Translations under genes and position numbers: made by a program | The notes under the pieces: generated by a model | What the model was told of the DNA's origin: nothing | What the model saw: only the letters and a program-made list of their open reading frames with translations | Database searches by the model: none | Origin: JANRKH01 sp033763595 | GTDB lineage: Bacteria > Pseudomonadota > Alphaproteobacteria > Rickettsiales > Rickettsiaceae | Direction: 5' to 3' | DNA: 53,442 nt | Assembly: GCA_033763595.1 (NCBI GenBank) | Contig: JANRKH010000035.1 | Location: 1-53,442, forward strand | Shown here: positions 15,493 to 25,043 of the stretch, piece by piece | Numbering within the stretch: the stretch's first letter is position 1 | How the letters are laid out: each line of letters starts with the position of its first letter

Positions 15493-18309
15493 CTAAATTC
15501 TCATTAGTGCGTTTATAAGTTCTTTAAACATTTCCGCTCTTTTTGTAAGAGCAAAAGATATAGAGGATCTAAAAGCGACTAGGTCCGTTAATTCAACGAC
15601 CTGATCGTTTTTATCAAAACCAAAGTTATTTTTATAGTCAGTTGCAAAGTCCTTAAGTATTGCCTCGCTTGTTTTATGTTCATTTTCAATCTCGGAGAAA
15701 CGAGTGAGCATTCTTTTTAAAACTGCACTTGCAAAGTTTGTCATCCCTCCTATTGGAAAATTAATATATTGATTTGCAAAAAAATTTGTGGTTTCGTTTA
15801 ATGTCAGAAGATCATTGAAAACATCTTGACATGACGCGGTAAGAACCATACCTGATTCATATACAGCAAGCTTAATATCGTCACTTTGGCCACCTGCAAA
15901 ATTCAGAGTCGTTGTATCAGCTACTGAGTTGAATATAGCGCCACCAGCGGAAAAAAATCGATAAGTAAGATTATTCCCATCTTCGCCAGCAACTTTGATC
16001 TTCATGTCAAGATTATCTCCATTTCTCTCAAAAACTATCAGTTCATTGAAATATTGATCTGCGTTAAGACTTGCTACAATTTTGTCTATAATATCAGTTG
16101 AGGATACAAGTCCTTGAATACTTATATCAAGATTAGCTGTCGCAGGGCCATTCACTAATCTATAGACCCTACCGTTGATATTAAGATTTGCAAGATCATA
16201 TGTTCCGATTGTTATTGGACCTGCGAATTGTGCAAAACTTACAGATGCTCTAGCGCTTGAAACTCCTATCCTTTGAATAGTATCTATTTTGTTAGATCTA
16301 GTAAATCTTGACATAGATAATAATGTTTCATCTTGATCTATATCTTCTCTAATCTTAAGGGAATGAGCATAATTTCCAATACCCCTTGTTAGTTCAAAAA
16401 GATTATTTAAACCGAAGTAATGTCCAAAGCCTCTTTTTATTGGCCCAAATCCATCTGCCCACACACTTCCCGTTTCACTTGTATCATCCTGAATTACAAT
16501 TTTATATTCTTCCCCAGAAATATTCGAAAGGTGCAGATAGCCGTCAGATGCGTCTTTGACTTCATTTCCATCTTTATCTACTATTTTTGCTGAAATCAAA
16601 CCTATCCTATCTAAATTCCTTATGGCAAAATCACCGTCCAATCCACCTCCAGGTAGAGAGCCTGCGATCCTTGTACTTGCTGGAATATCAGCATCAAAGT
16701 CTAAAGAGAATCTTAAAGTACCTTCTTTGATTACTCCATTCTCTCCTCTTACACGAAATTTTACGTCGAGTTGCTGATTACCAGATAGCGATCCTTTGTT
16801 TAATGTTATGCTTTGGAATGTTCTGGTTTTATCTTTACTTTTTATCAATGCAGAGCTTGGAATTCTTCCAAGAACAGATGAGCCGGCCGGTATTGTGATA
16901 CCTAATATCTCTAAATTAGCGTCAAAATCTGATGTATTCAGACCCTCAAAGTCAAATTTTATCTGGCCGTTCTGTGCATTTGAGACAACTAAATTAATAT
17001 CATGAAGCAAATATTTTTCCTCTGATCCTTGCTTGCCCATTCCAAGGGCTTTGTTATGCGTGAGCCCAAAATGAGCATTGATTTCTGCTAAAATAGTTGG
17101 CACGCTCAGCATCATGTCATTTGATACATTTGATAATTGCTCAAGATTTATTACCATAGGATTTACAGTATATCCAGCAGCACCGCTACTTGTTTTAATA
17201 GATCTGCCCATTTTATCCACTATACCTATTCGTGCTGTTCCAGCCCATGTTGACTTGGTACTTGCGCTAACAACTTCGGATCCTGTGATTTCTGATCTTC
17301 CAGGAAATGATGAGCCAGAGTTATGAATTCTATTCACATGCTCAGATACATTGAATGCAAGTGCGTCAAGTGCTCCAATATACAAAGGTAGCTCTTTATT
17401 ATACAAATCAAGTAACCCCTTTAGCCTACCTCCTTTTATTGACGAATCCTTTGCTGAATCATAAAAAATTTCTCTTGAGACAAATGAGCCTGTTATCTCA
17501 CCTGCACTATCTTTGCCTGTATATCTAAGTGTTTTGATATATATATTATTTAGCTTTTCACCATTTTTTATCAAATGACTATCTTGTGGCATAAATTCAA
17601 ATGATGCAAAGTTACCGTCGGTTTTTAACAACGCTCTACCTGATGAACTTAGCATTACAGCGCCCCTACTATACGACGGCTCATCTATCATGATACATGC
17701 TGCAATTTCATTGATTAATTTGTCTCTAGTATCCTCTAGATTTGTAATCTCCCCGCCATAAGAATTTGCCTCAAGAATTAATTTATTTATTTCTGCAAGC
17801 TCTCTAATTACTCTATTTATATCGTCTAGCTCTCTTATGATTTTATCTTGGGCTTGAATTTTTTGCTCGTAACATTCGCGTGCAAGTATATTGATAGATG
17901 AAGCCACTTCAGATGCTTTGAGCACACATAACTTTTTTGCAGTTTGATCTTCCGGGCTTTCAGCTGCAAGTTCAATAGAGCCAAAAAACTCCATCAGTTC
18001 ATTTGCAAGTGGCTCTATTTTGTTATCTTCGATAAGGCTAATTCTATTTTGTATAAGAGATAAGCTATTAATTATCTGACCTGATTCTTCAACCCTTCTT
18101 GCATATTCTCTGCCCATTTGCAATTTAAACAAATCTACATTTCTGATAATATCAGACTTAAGACCCGTAATCCTTCCACTAGATAGTATAGTTTTTGCCG
18201 ATAAAGTTTTAACTGAAATTGTTGGATCTAATTCTGCAAGAGCATTTTCTGTTAAAAGATCTGTTTTTTTATCGGCAAATTTTAAACCAGCTTCAATGAT
18301 GCTCGACAT
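15493..18309 (-). CDS. flgK: Flagellar hook-associated protein FlgK, enlarged
   Basis: At 938 aa this is far longer than most FlgK proteins (roughly 450-700). The N-terminal half has the helical FlgK pattern, with LEDTRDKLINEIAACI matching the conserved region around residue 210, then a beta-rich central insertion of several hundred residues, and a helical C-terminus ending FKELINALMRI. The usual NIANANTPGYSRQ segment is not recognisable. FlgK is the first hook-filament junction protein. AGAAG precedes the ATG. It lies in the flagellar operon between the chaperone-like gene and flgL. Confidence 0.85.
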   Translation of the reverse strand: MSSIIEAGLKFADKKTDLLTENALAELDPTISVKTLSAKTILSSGRITGLKSDIIRNVDLFKLQMGREYARRVEESGQIINSLSLIQNRISLIEDNKIEPLANELMEFFGSIELAAESPEDQTAKKLCVLKASEVASSINILARECYEQKIQAQDKIIRELDDINRVIRELAEINKLILEANSYGGEITNLEDTRDKLINEIAACIMIDEPSYSRGAVMLSSSGRALLKTDGNFASFEFMPQDSHLIKNGEKLNNIYIKTLRYTGKDSAGEITGSFVSREIFYDSAKDSSIKGGRLKGLLDLYNKELPLYIGALDALAFNVSEHVNRIHNSGSSFPGRSEITGSEVVSASTKSTWAGTARIGIVDKMGRSIKTSSGAAGYTVNPMVINLEQLSNVSNDMMLSVPTILAEINAHFGLTHNKALGMGKQGSEEKYLLHDINLVVSNAQNGQIKFDFEGLNTSDFDANLEILGITIPAGSSVLGRIPSSALIKSKDKTRTFQSITLNKGSLSGNQQLDVKFRVRGENGVIKEGTLRFSLDFDADIPASTRIAGSLPGGGLDGDFAIRNLDRIGLISAKIVDKDGNEVKDASDGYLHLSNISGEEYKIVIQDDTSETGSVWADGFGPIKRGFGHYFGLNNLFELTRGIGNYAHSLKIREDIDQDETLLSMSRFTRSNKIDTIQRIGVSSARASVSFAQFAGPITIGTYDLANLNINGRVYRLVNGPATANLDISIQGLVSSTDIIDKIVASLNADQYFNELIVFERNGDNLDMKIKVAGEDGNNLTYRFFSAGGAIFNSVADTTTLNFAGGQSDDIKLAVYESGMVLTASCQDVFNDLLTLNETTNFFANQYINFPIGGMTNFASAVLKRMLTRFSEIENEHKTSEAILKDFATDYKNNFGFDKNDQVVELTDLVAFRSSISFALTKRAEMFKELINALMRI

Positions 18310-18318
18310 ATCTTCTAC

Positions 18319-18774
18319 CTATATTTCATTTTTGTATGCAATAGGCTCACCAGAACCCTTTCTCTGCAGGCCAATGCGCCCACGTGAGTCATAACCGCTC
18401 TCTTGGACTAGTTTATCTGACATATATTGCTTTGTGAGTTCTACTATTTTTTTTGAAATTTCAAGCTGGACATTTAGCTTAAAAGATACGTCATCCCATA
18501 TCTCATCTATTTTTTTTTGCTGTGATATCATTGCTTCGCGCAAATTATATTGATCTATAATATCTTTATTTTTTATTCGGATTTTAAACTTATCAAGTTC
18601 CTCTGTGTAAGATTTTATCGTAGAGATGCCAGTTATAGCTTCGTGTAATTTATTTTGATCTAGTTGAAGATTTAATTTTGAGAGAAAAGTGATAAATTTT
18701 TCAGAGAGATTGATAAACTCACTGACAAAATTCTCGGCTTTTTTATAATTTTTTATCCAGTCTAGTTTGGTCAT
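18319..18774 (-). CDS. Probable FlgN-like flagellar export chaperone
   Basis: The 151-aa product is almost entirely helical and charged, without membrane segments. Its place directly before flgK, as in many flagellar operons, suggests a FlgN-type chaperone that keeps FlgK and FlgL soluble before export. The match is by context, length and helical composition, not by a diagnostic motif. The ATG at 18774 is preferred because AAAAGAGA precedes it; an upstream in-frame ATG at 18804 exists. It overlaps the preceding gene by 32 bases. Confidence 0.55.
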   Translation of the reverse strand: MTKLDWIKNYKKAENFVSEFINLSEKFITFLSKLNLQLDQNKLHEAITGISTIKSYTEELDKFKIRIKNKDIIDQYNLREAMISQQKKIDEIWDDVSFKLNVQLEISKKIVELTKQYMSDKLVQESGYDSRGRIGLQRKGSGEPIAYKNEI

Positions 18775-19252
18775 GTTGTTCTCTTTTCTCGATGAATTGT
18801 GCATAATCTAGCTTAAGCTTTTCATAAAAATTATTGGCGATACCGCCATCTTCATCAGAATTTTCTATAAGCATTTCAATAAACTGCTCGCTATATATTT
18901 TGGTTTCAATTGTATCATCTGCTGCAAACTTTGCAGATTTTAAAGCTTCTTTCCATACAGTCGCTTGTATAAATTTTGCAGCTTCTCTAGAAAACTCCTT
19001 TAACTGCTTATCTAGTTTATCAGAAGCAATTTCCGTGCCAGATTTGCCTAAAGATTCGCTGACTGTGCCAATTTCGCGAATAAATTTAGGAGCTTGAATT
19101 GCCTGCTGTATATTTTTCCCTGCCTTTTTGGAAAGAATTTTGTTAAAATGCTCAATCTTTTTGGCTCCAATCTTTTCTGAGTGTGAGTTATGCTTGATTG
19201 CATGTTTACGCATAAACGTAGGAAAATATTCTACTTGCTCCGTACTAGCCAT
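18743..19252 (-). CDS. Rod-binding protein, FlgJ N-domain (CheL) type
   Basis: The 169-aa protein carries in its second half FSREAAKFIQATVWKEAL and then YSEQFIEMLIENSDEDGGI, the pattern of the FlgJ/CheL rod-binding domain, which caps the growing rod. The muramidase domain of enterobacterial FlgJ is absent, as is usual in alphaproteobacteria. The ATG shares one base with the flgI stop (TAATG). Gene order flgI-flgJ-like supports the call. Confidence 0.78.
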   Translation of the reverse strand: MASTEQVEYFPTFMRKHAIKHNSHSEKIGAKKIEHFNKILSKKAGKNIQQAIQAPKFIREIGTVSESLGKSGTEIASDKLDKQLKEFSREAAKFIQATVWKEALKSAKFAADDTIETKIYSEQFIEMLIENSDEDGGIANNFYEKLKLDYAQFIEKREQHDQTRLDKKL

Positions 19253-20340
19253 TATCTCACCTCAATAGTTGCATCAAGAGCACCGACAGATTTCATACTA
19301 TATAAGACATTGATTATATCTCTTGGCCAAACACCGAGTTTATTTAAACCAGCGACAAGTTCGCTTAAACTTGTTGAACCATTAAAATGAGCAAGTTCTT
19401 TTCCTCTTCTTTTATCAAGCGCTCTCTCCATTTGCTCCTGCTTGGTTAATTGGGTGTTTGCAGTAATGACTTCGTTTGGTGCTATATTGATAATTAAATT
19501 ACCTTGGGCTATTGCAACTGGCCTTATTGTGACATGATCACCAATTACAACAGTTCCTGTTGCTTCGTTAATGACGATTTTTGCCTTATAATCTGTTTTA
19601 ACCTCAAGAGCTTCTATTTCGGCAATAAATTGCATGACATCAGATTTTCTATAATTTGGTATAGTAACCTGCACCGTACTTGGATCAAGAGATTCGGCAG
19701 TATTACCAGGAATCGAATTATTTATTGCATCAGCTATTGCAAGAGAGTTTGCAAAATCAGGATTTTCAAGTGTAAACTTGATTTGATTTAATAATTTAAA
19801 GTCAAAAGTAAGTTCATTCTCTACTATTGCGCCATTTTGAATATAGCCATTATTTTCAAGTTTAGGGTTTGCGGGTAGAGTTTTAACATTCGTTGAGGAT
19901 GGCTCAAATTCAGGTATCGAAATTACACCTTGCGAAACTGCGTACACATTACCATCGGCACCAAGAAGCGGGGTCACTAGTAAAGTTCCATTTCTAAGGC
20001 TTTTGGCATCCCCAAGTGCACTAACTTTAACATCTATTCTTGTGCCTTGTCTTGCAAAAGCAGGTAACTCAGCCGTTACCATTACTGCTGCGATATTTTT
20101 TGTTTTGATGCTTGCGCCCTGAATATTAACGCCAAGGCGCTCCAAAAATTCCTCTAATCCCTTTTGCGTGAACACTGTATTTTGTAAATTATCACCACTA
20201 CCGTTTAAACCTACTACAATACCGTACCCAACAAGCAAGTTTTCTCGCATACCTTCGACTTTAGTTACATCCTTGATTCTTGCAGCTTTGCTAATCGCAG
20301 AAATACTTAATAGTAATATAACTAAAATTCTTAATTTCAT
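19252..20340 (-). CDS. flgI: Flagellar basal body P-ring protein FlgI
   Basis: FlgI (362 aa) builds the P-ring around the rod in the peptidoglycan layer. A Sec signal peptide (LRILVILLLSISAISKAA) precedes RIKDVTKVEGMRENLLVGYG and VVGLNGSGD, both hallmark FlgI segments. Other conserved parts are ALGDAKSLRNGTLLVTPL and LNKLGVWPRDIINVLYSMK with GALDATIEVR at the end. Length is normal. It is the promoter-proximal gene of the operon running to fliW. Confidence 0.97.
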   Translation of the reverse strand: MKLRILVILLLSISAISKAARIKDVTKVEGMRENLLVGYGIVVGLNGSGDNLQNTVFTQKGLEEFLERLGVNIQGASIKTKNIAAVMVTAELPAFARQGTRIDVKVSALGDAKSLRNGTLLVTPLLGADGNVYAVSQGVISIPEFEPSSTNVKTLPANPKLENNGYIQNGAIVENELTFDFKLLNQIKFTLENPDFANSLAIADAINNSIPGNTAESLDPSTVQVTIPNYRKSDVMQFIAEIEALEVKTDYKAKIVINEATGTVVIGDHVTIRPVAIAQGNLIINIAPNEVITANTQLTKQEQMERALDKRRGKELAHFNGSTSLSELVAGLNKLGVWPRDIINVLYSMKSVGALDATIEVR

Positions 20341-20739
20341 AGTTTCTCCAGTATCTGAAATAGATTGATTTTTTACAATGAGAACTTAAGCAAGTAGCGC
20401 TTGATTTTGATGCAAAATGTCAAAAAAAATTATCACGAATTTGCAGATTAGTAATCAAAAAGAAAATTTAAACCACAAGATAATGCGCTAGTAGGGCGAG
20501 CTTACAACACTAGACATATTGCCTGTAATCCAGGGATCACTTTTGATTATATCACGGACTTCCTATGAGTTGCATATTTCAATACAAACTCCTCTCGAAA
20601 ACCATTCAAAAACAAGTTCAATAATCTCAAGATCTGAGCATAATAACAAATCTAAGAATTAAGCAATACTGAACCAAAATTCTCTTGCTTTCTGAGAACC
20701 AAAATGTTTTTAATCTATATTAAAGCAACAGGAGAATCT
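20341..20739. other. Divergent intergenic region between flgI and the ankyrin gene
   Basis: No gene is supported in this stretch. It must contain the promoters for flgI (minus) and the ankyrin gene (plus), but I find no convincing -35/-10 or sigma-54 site. AGCAAGTAGCGCTTGA at 20390-20405 only partly resembles a reversed sigma-54 site. Confidence 0.4.
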
Positions 20740-22044
20740 ATGAAATTACAGAATTTTTTAATAGCGCTATTACTTCCTATAATTGACAATTTTAGAGTCA
20801 ATAACATTCCGTCTAAAAAATTAAAAACTCATGCGGTTCTTGGTGACTTCGGTGAGTTTAATGCTTCAAGCCCCATCGACTCTATTGTTGGCGATGTGGA
20901 CGAGATCGTCAGATTGCTTATTAAATACAAATCTACCGTCATAAAAAAGGACGAGATCATAAGAAGTATTTTAAAAAAAAATGACAAAGATTACTCAGAA
21001 AAATTTTATAGCTTATCTGGCCAATCTACTGAATTTTTTTCATGTGAAAATCATGAGATTCTAGCGAACGATTTCGCTCGCGATACACTACCTCGGTCAA
21101 ATAAATTTAATTTGGCACAATTTTTTGTTAAATATTTCAAATTTGGCTCTGGTAGTATCAAGACGATTTCCTCTGAAGAAGACACTGCGCCATATCACGC
21201 AAATCGAAAATACACTTTATTTTCCTGGCGAGTTAATCATAAAATATCAAGCGAAAATGAAGTTAATACATACTCTAACCACCAAACATCAAATATAATT
21301 AATAAACAAGAAGAGCAAGAACTCGATATTTATAATGATGAATCTATCTATGACCCATATGGACAGTATATTCAACTATCCACAAAAAAAACTATTATAC
21401 CAGAAGCTGATTATGAGCGCACGATAGAAATATTTAAAGAAGCTAACAAAACTATAAATACAATTTTATGGCAAGTTTCGCATGGCTTTGAAGCAAGCGC
21501 GACCGACCCTGAAGGAAATAATGCAGGGCATATTGCTGCAAGTTTTAATGAACACGAGATAATATCGACTTTGGCAAGAAACGGGATAGACCTCAACAAA
21601 CCCAATTATTCAAATATTACAGCTCTCATAATTAGCGCGCAAAAAGGTTTTGCTAACGTTGCAAAATCTTTAATACAAAATGGAGCTGACGCAAACTTAC
21701 AAGGGCGTGACGGTATAACTCCGCTTTTAGTCTCTGTATTAACAAATAATATATTAGTTATGGATTTGTTATTAAAATCTGGCGCGGACCCAAATTTATC
21801 AAACAACTTGAGAATCTCTCCTCTACATTTAGCTTTCTTCTCTTTGGAGCAAAATGGTATGACAGCTGCGATCAAATTACTTGAGTCAGGCGCAGACCCA
21901 AATGCTACTGATATTTTTGGACGCGCTCCTATAGTTTACTTATTAAAACACCATCCTGATGAAGCGTTTGATGAAATAATTCCAGATGAAGCTTTTTCTG
22001 ATGTAAATACCAACTCATTGCTTGGCAATCAAAACGAAATATAA
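20740..22044 (+). CDS. Ankyrin-repeat protein
   Basis: The 434-aa product has a hydrophobic N-terminus (MKLQNFLIALLLPIIDNF) that could be a signal or membrane segment, a long unrecognised middle, and four to five ankyrin repeats at about residues 240-405, with units such as NITALIISAQKGFANVAKSL, LIQNGADANLQGRDGITPLL and LLESGADPNATDIFGRAP. Ankyrin repeats mediate protein binding and are common in host-directed proteins of Rickettsiales. The ATG at 20740 is chosen because AGGAG lies six bases upstream; an in-frame ATG at 20704 has none. Target unknown. Confidence 0.85.
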   Translation: MKLQNFLIALLLPIIDNFRVNNIPSKKLKTHAVLGDFGEFNASSPIDSIVGDVDEIVRLLIKYKSTVIKKDEIIRSILKKNDKDYSEKFYSLSGQSTEFFSCENHEILANDFARDTLPRSNKFNLAQFFVKYFKFGSGSIKTISSEEDTAPYHANRKYTLFSWRVNHKISSENEVNTYSNHQTSNIINKQEEQELDIYNDESIYDPYGQYIQLSTKKTIIPEADYERTIEIFKEANKTINTILWQVSHGFEASATDPEGNNAGHIAASFNEHEIISTLARNGIDLNKPNYSNITALIISAQKGFANVAKSLIQNGADANLQGRDGITPLLVSVLTNNILVMDLLLKSGADPNLSNNLRISPLHLAFFSLEQNGMTAAIKLLESGADPNATDIFGRAPIVYLLKHHPDEAFDEIIPDEAFSDVNTNSLLGNQNEI

Positions 22045-22133
22045 ACATTAGACAAAATACTATTTTTAATTTTTGCTTCTGGTTCATTTTATACAAAATG
22101 CCATTTTCAATAGAACTCTAGCATCGCATATAA

Positions 22134-22204
22134 TACCAAATCCCATTTTTAAGTACTACTTCGTCACTCACCTAGCATGTAGTACTTAAAAATGGGATTT
22201 GGTA
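22134..22204. mobile_element. Fold-back miniature derivative of family A (A8)
   Basis: This 71-bp copy is a perfect inverted repeat: 26-base arms starting TACCAAATCCCATTTTTAAG and ending TACTAC enclose a 19-base loop that keeps part of the family core. Both arms are the same family A arm. Unlike other copies the outer triplets are TAA on the left and TTA on the right, i.e. inverted rather than direct. Confidence 0.85.
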
Positions 22205-22221
22205 TTACGCGCGGAGGTCGA

Positions 22222-22758
22222 TTATTTAGAGTTATGCTTGTATCTTTCTATAGCTTCTAAAATCAATTCCTTAGCTTTTTTTGCATCTCCAAACCCTTTT
22301 ACCTCAGTCATTTTTCCTTTTTCCAAATCTTTATATCTTTCAAAAAAATGGCTTATGCGACTCAGTAACATCGGGTTCAAATCATCCAAAGATTGAATAT
22401 CGGCCATAGATGGATCTATTTTTTCGGTCGGAACCGCAATTATTTTTTCATCGTCTCCTGACTCGTCCTTCATAAGAAGCACTCCAACAGGCCTGCAATT
22501 AATTACAGCTCCAGTTATAATTGGATAAGTTGTCACAACAAGAACATCTGCCGGATCTCCGTCTCCTGAGAGTGTGTGCGGTATAAAACCATAATTGCAA
22601 GGATAAGACATTGCGACTTGAATAAATCTATCTACGAATATCGCTCCCGAATCTTTTTCAAATTCATATTTAACAGCACTGCTATTTGCAGAAATTTCTA
22701 TTATCACATTGCATTCTCCTGATTTTTCTCCAAGAGCTTTTATTTTATTTATGTCCAT
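22222..22758 (-). CDS. ppa: Inorganic pyrophosphatase (family I)
   Basis: The 178-aa cytoplasmic enzyme hydrolyses pyrophosphate to two phosphates, pulling biosynthetic reactions forward. The family signature GDGDPADVLVV with its metal-binding aspartates is present, together with MSYPCNYGFIPHTLSGDGDP upstream and a C-terminal KGFGDAKKAKELI helix. The length is normal for bacterial family I enzymes. It lies nine bases downstream of lpxI, at the end of the fabZ-lpxA-lpxI unit. Confidence 0.97.
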   Translation of the reverse strand: MDINKIKALGEKSGECNVIIEISANSSAVKYEFEKDSGAIFVDRFIQVAMSYPCNYGFIPHTLSGDGDPADVLVVTTYPIITGAVINCRPVGVLLMKDESGDDEKIIAVPTEKIDPSMADIQSLDDLNPMLLSRISHFFERYKDLEKGKMTEVKGFGDAKKAKELILEAIERYKHNSK

Positions 22759-22767
22759 TGTAGTTTC

Positions 22768-23595
22768 TTAATTGTTTAAATTTATTAAATATAAAAAAAT
22801 CCCAAACTTATCTGCTTTTCTAATAAGATCTTCCTGTTCTAAGATGATTACTTCTCTGTCTATCGCTAGACCTTTTATATTGTTTTTTGCCATAACATCA
22901 ATAGTATTTGGTCCTATAACAGGCATGTCAACAGATCTCGCTTGGTTTATTTTGGGAATTTTAACTAATATTCCATAATTTTTTATATAATGTTTAGATC
23001 GTTTTATTAGTTCATCCGTACCTTCTATTCCCTCAACAGCAATAATTTGTCCAGCTTCAATTATAAGCGCTTGTCCTATATCAAGAGCGCTCATAATTTT
23101 GAGGGCTCTTGCGCCAATTTCGATATTACTCACATCTGCTTCATTTGCAGAAATTTTGGTTTGAGGAATATTATTCCAAGAGGAATTAGTTGATAGATCC
23201 ATTGCAATTATGTCGGAAGGACTTAAGACATCAAATCCATTACTTTTGACGAATTCTACAATTATTTTTAAGAGACTATCATCTCCAAGTAACTTGTTAG
23301 AAAGAATTTTAGCGAGTAGAGCGGTACCCTTAAAATCTGGAATAATATTTAATAGGTTGGGCCTTTTTACAGCGCCTGCAAACACTATATGGGTTATATC
23401 ATGAGTCTTACAGAAATCAAGTGCTGCCCCGACCTTTCCGAGCTCTAATTCTATTTTATTTGGGTGATTTTTGTACAAATGTCCATCATTTTGGCTTGCA
23501 ATCAGCACAAGGCAATTAAAAAGACTCTTGGAGTCTAGTATATCTATCAGCTTTTTTGGTAGCGCACCGGCCCCGGCTATAACACAAATTCTCAT
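22768..23595 (-). CDS. lpxI: UDP-2,3-diacylglucosamine pyrophosphatase LpxI
   Basis: The 275-aa protein matches LpxI (DUF1009), which many alphaproteobacteria use instead of LpxH to make lipid X in lipid A synthesis. It starts MRICVIAGAGALPKKLIDIL, contains THIVFAGAVKRPNLLNIIPD and SAL-DIGQALIIEAGQIIAVEG, and ends with the conserved GLAIDREVIILEQEDLIRKA region. It follows lpxA by 21 bases, the usual order in this class. The presence of lipid A genes indicates that the organism makes lipopolysaccharide or at least lipid A. Confidence 0.93.
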   Translation of the reverse strand: MRICVIAGAGALPKKLIDILDSKSLFNCLVLIASQNDGHLYKNHPNKIELELGKVGAALDFCKTHDITHIVFAGAVKRPNLLNIIPDFKGTALLAKILSNKLLGDDSLLKIIVEFVKSNGFDVLSPSDIIAMDLSTNSSWNNIPQTKISANEADVSNIEIGARALKIMSALDIGQALIIEAGQIIAVEGIEGTDELIKRSKHYIKNYGILVKIPKINQARSVDMPVIGPNTIDVMAKNNIKGLAIDREVIILEQEDLIRKADKFGIFLYLINLNN

Positions 23596-23616
23596 TTTTA
23601 TTTTCTGTAGTCTCGT

Positions 23617-24414
23617 TTAAACAGCCTCAGACCCACTCTTTGCTCTCATGGTGAGCGACCTCTTGCTATCGCTTGTTATAAATTTAATTAACTGATCAAT
23701 ATGTGGATTATGTTTAAATTGTCGTTTGACCTTCTCAACCGACTCCGAAAGAGGCGAGTCCTCAAAAAATATTATCTGAAAAGCCTTCTGAAGGCTCGTT
23801 ATTTCTTGCCTATCTAGGCCTCTCCTTTTTAAGCCCACGAAATTTATTCCGCTGACTCCCGCGCGCTCTGACGTGACCGTTGCAAAAGGCGCAACATCTC
23901 TCTCGACCGCACTACACCCACCTATCATAGCATGATCACCGATTCTTACAAATTGGTGAGCAGCGGAAAGACCTCCAAACACCACAAAATCTCCAACCTC
24001 CACATGGCCTGCAAGGGTTGCAAGGTTTGCAAATATAACATTATTACCAATTTTGCAATCATGGGCTATATGTACCCCCACCATCAATAGGCAATTATCT
24101 CCGATTTGCGTGACCATCCCTCCGGCCTCTGTGCCATGCTGAATCGTTACATACTCTCTGATTACGTTATTTTTCCCTATCACGACCTCTGACCTTTCTC
24201 CTTTATATTTTAGATCCTGTGGCATAGATATGGAAACAAAAGGAAAAACTGTGCAGCCCTCTCCAATTTTTGTGACTCCATCTATCGATATATGCGATTT
24301 CAGGGTAACATTATCTCCTATTTCGACTTCATCTCCTATTGTACAAAAAGGACCTATAGTAACGTTTACACCTATTTTTGCCTTTTTACTTACTATACTA
24401 AAAGGATGTATCAC
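23617..24414 (-). CDS. lpxA: UDP-N-acetylglucosamine acyltransferase LpxA
   Basis: LpxA (265 aa) performs the first step of lipid A synthesis, transferring a 3-hydroxyacyl chain from ACP to UDP-GlcNAc in the cytoplasm. The left-handed beta-helix hexapeptide repeats are clear from IHPFSIVSKKAKIGVNVTIG onward. The catalytic-histidine region GVHIAHDCKIGNNVIFANL and the helical C-terminal domain are present. Its ATG overlaps the fabZ stop by four bases (ATGA). Confidence 0.97.
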   Translation of the reverse strand: MIHPFSIVSKKAKIGVNVTIGPFCTIGDEVEIGDNVTLKSHISIDGVTKIGEGCTVFPFVSISMPQDLKYKGERSEVVIGKNNVIREYVTIQHGTEAGGMVTQIGDNCLLMVGVHIAHDCKIGNNVIFANLATLAGHVEVGDFVVFGGLSAAHQFVRIGDHAMIGGCSAVERDVAPFATVTSERAGVSGINFVGLKRRGLDRQEITSLQKAFQIIFFEDSPLSESVEKVKRQFKHNPHIDQLIKFITSDSKRSLTMRAKSGSEAV

Positions 24415-24857
24415 TTCTCTGTCCTCTCTTTAATCATAGCAGTCAGCTCGCACTCTGCGGAAATTTGACCATCCACGTGGGCTTTAGCTGAAAATTTCCA
24501 AACATTTAACCTATTTTGCAGGACTTTACTCTCAAGAATCATCGAGTCACCTGGTGTTACTATTTTTCTAAATTTTACATTATTCATAGACATAAGAAGT
24601 ACCTGCTTTTCAATATTCTTATTATCATTTATTAGATTACTGACTAGTACTGCTGATAATTGCGCAAGTGCCTCTACTATTAGTACCCCTGGCATTACAG
24701 GCAGGTCAGGAAAATGCCCAGTAAAAAAGGGTTCGTTTATAGTGACGTTCTTGATTCCTCTGATATAGTTACTATCATCAATTTCGGTAATCCTATCCAC
24801 AAGAAGTAATGGATATCTATGTGGTATCATTTTCATGATTTCGCGTATGTCTTTCAT
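24411..24857 (-). CDS. fabZ: 3-hydroxyacyl-ACP dehydratase FabZ
   Basis: FabZ (148 aa) dehydrates 3-hydroxyacyl-ACP in fatty acid elongation and draws on the same substrate as LpxA. The hotdog-fold active site is recognisable: MIPHRYPLLLVDRI at the start, then GHFPDLPVMPGVLIVEALAQ with the catalytic histidine and glutamate. It is the first gene of the unit fabZ-lpxA-lpxI-ppa. The usual upstream neighbour lpxD is not in this window; the DNA upstream is occupied by repeats. Confidence 0.97.
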   Translation of the reverse strand: MKDIREIMKMIPHRYPLLLVDRITEIDDSNYIRGIKNVTINEPFFTGHFPDLPVMPGVLIVEALAQLSAVLVSNLINDNKNIEKQVLLMSMNNVKFRKIVTPGDSMILESKVLQNRLNVWKFSAKAHVDGQISAECELTAMIKERTEK

Positions 24858-24988
24858 AGTGATAGTAAGTAATTATATTGTGCCGAAAATAGACGTATTT
24901 TACAGCTTCGCTTTTTGGTGTGAATTTGCTGCTCCCGCTCAAAGAAAGGAGATCCTTATGAACCCTTTATGTACACTCCTGTCCTTTC

Positions 24989-25043
24989 TAGACCTCTCCT
25001 AAAAACTCTACTCCTAGAGGCAATTGCGCTGCCCGCGCAAGTA
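24989..25043. repeat. Family D repeat, left fragment
   Basis: Starts TAGACCTCTCCTAAAAACTC and ends GCCCGCGCAAGTA, matching the first third of the family D element at 52899-53041. It stops exactly where a family B end begins, at the same position at which B is inserted in the D copy at 36476. Confidence 0.75.
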
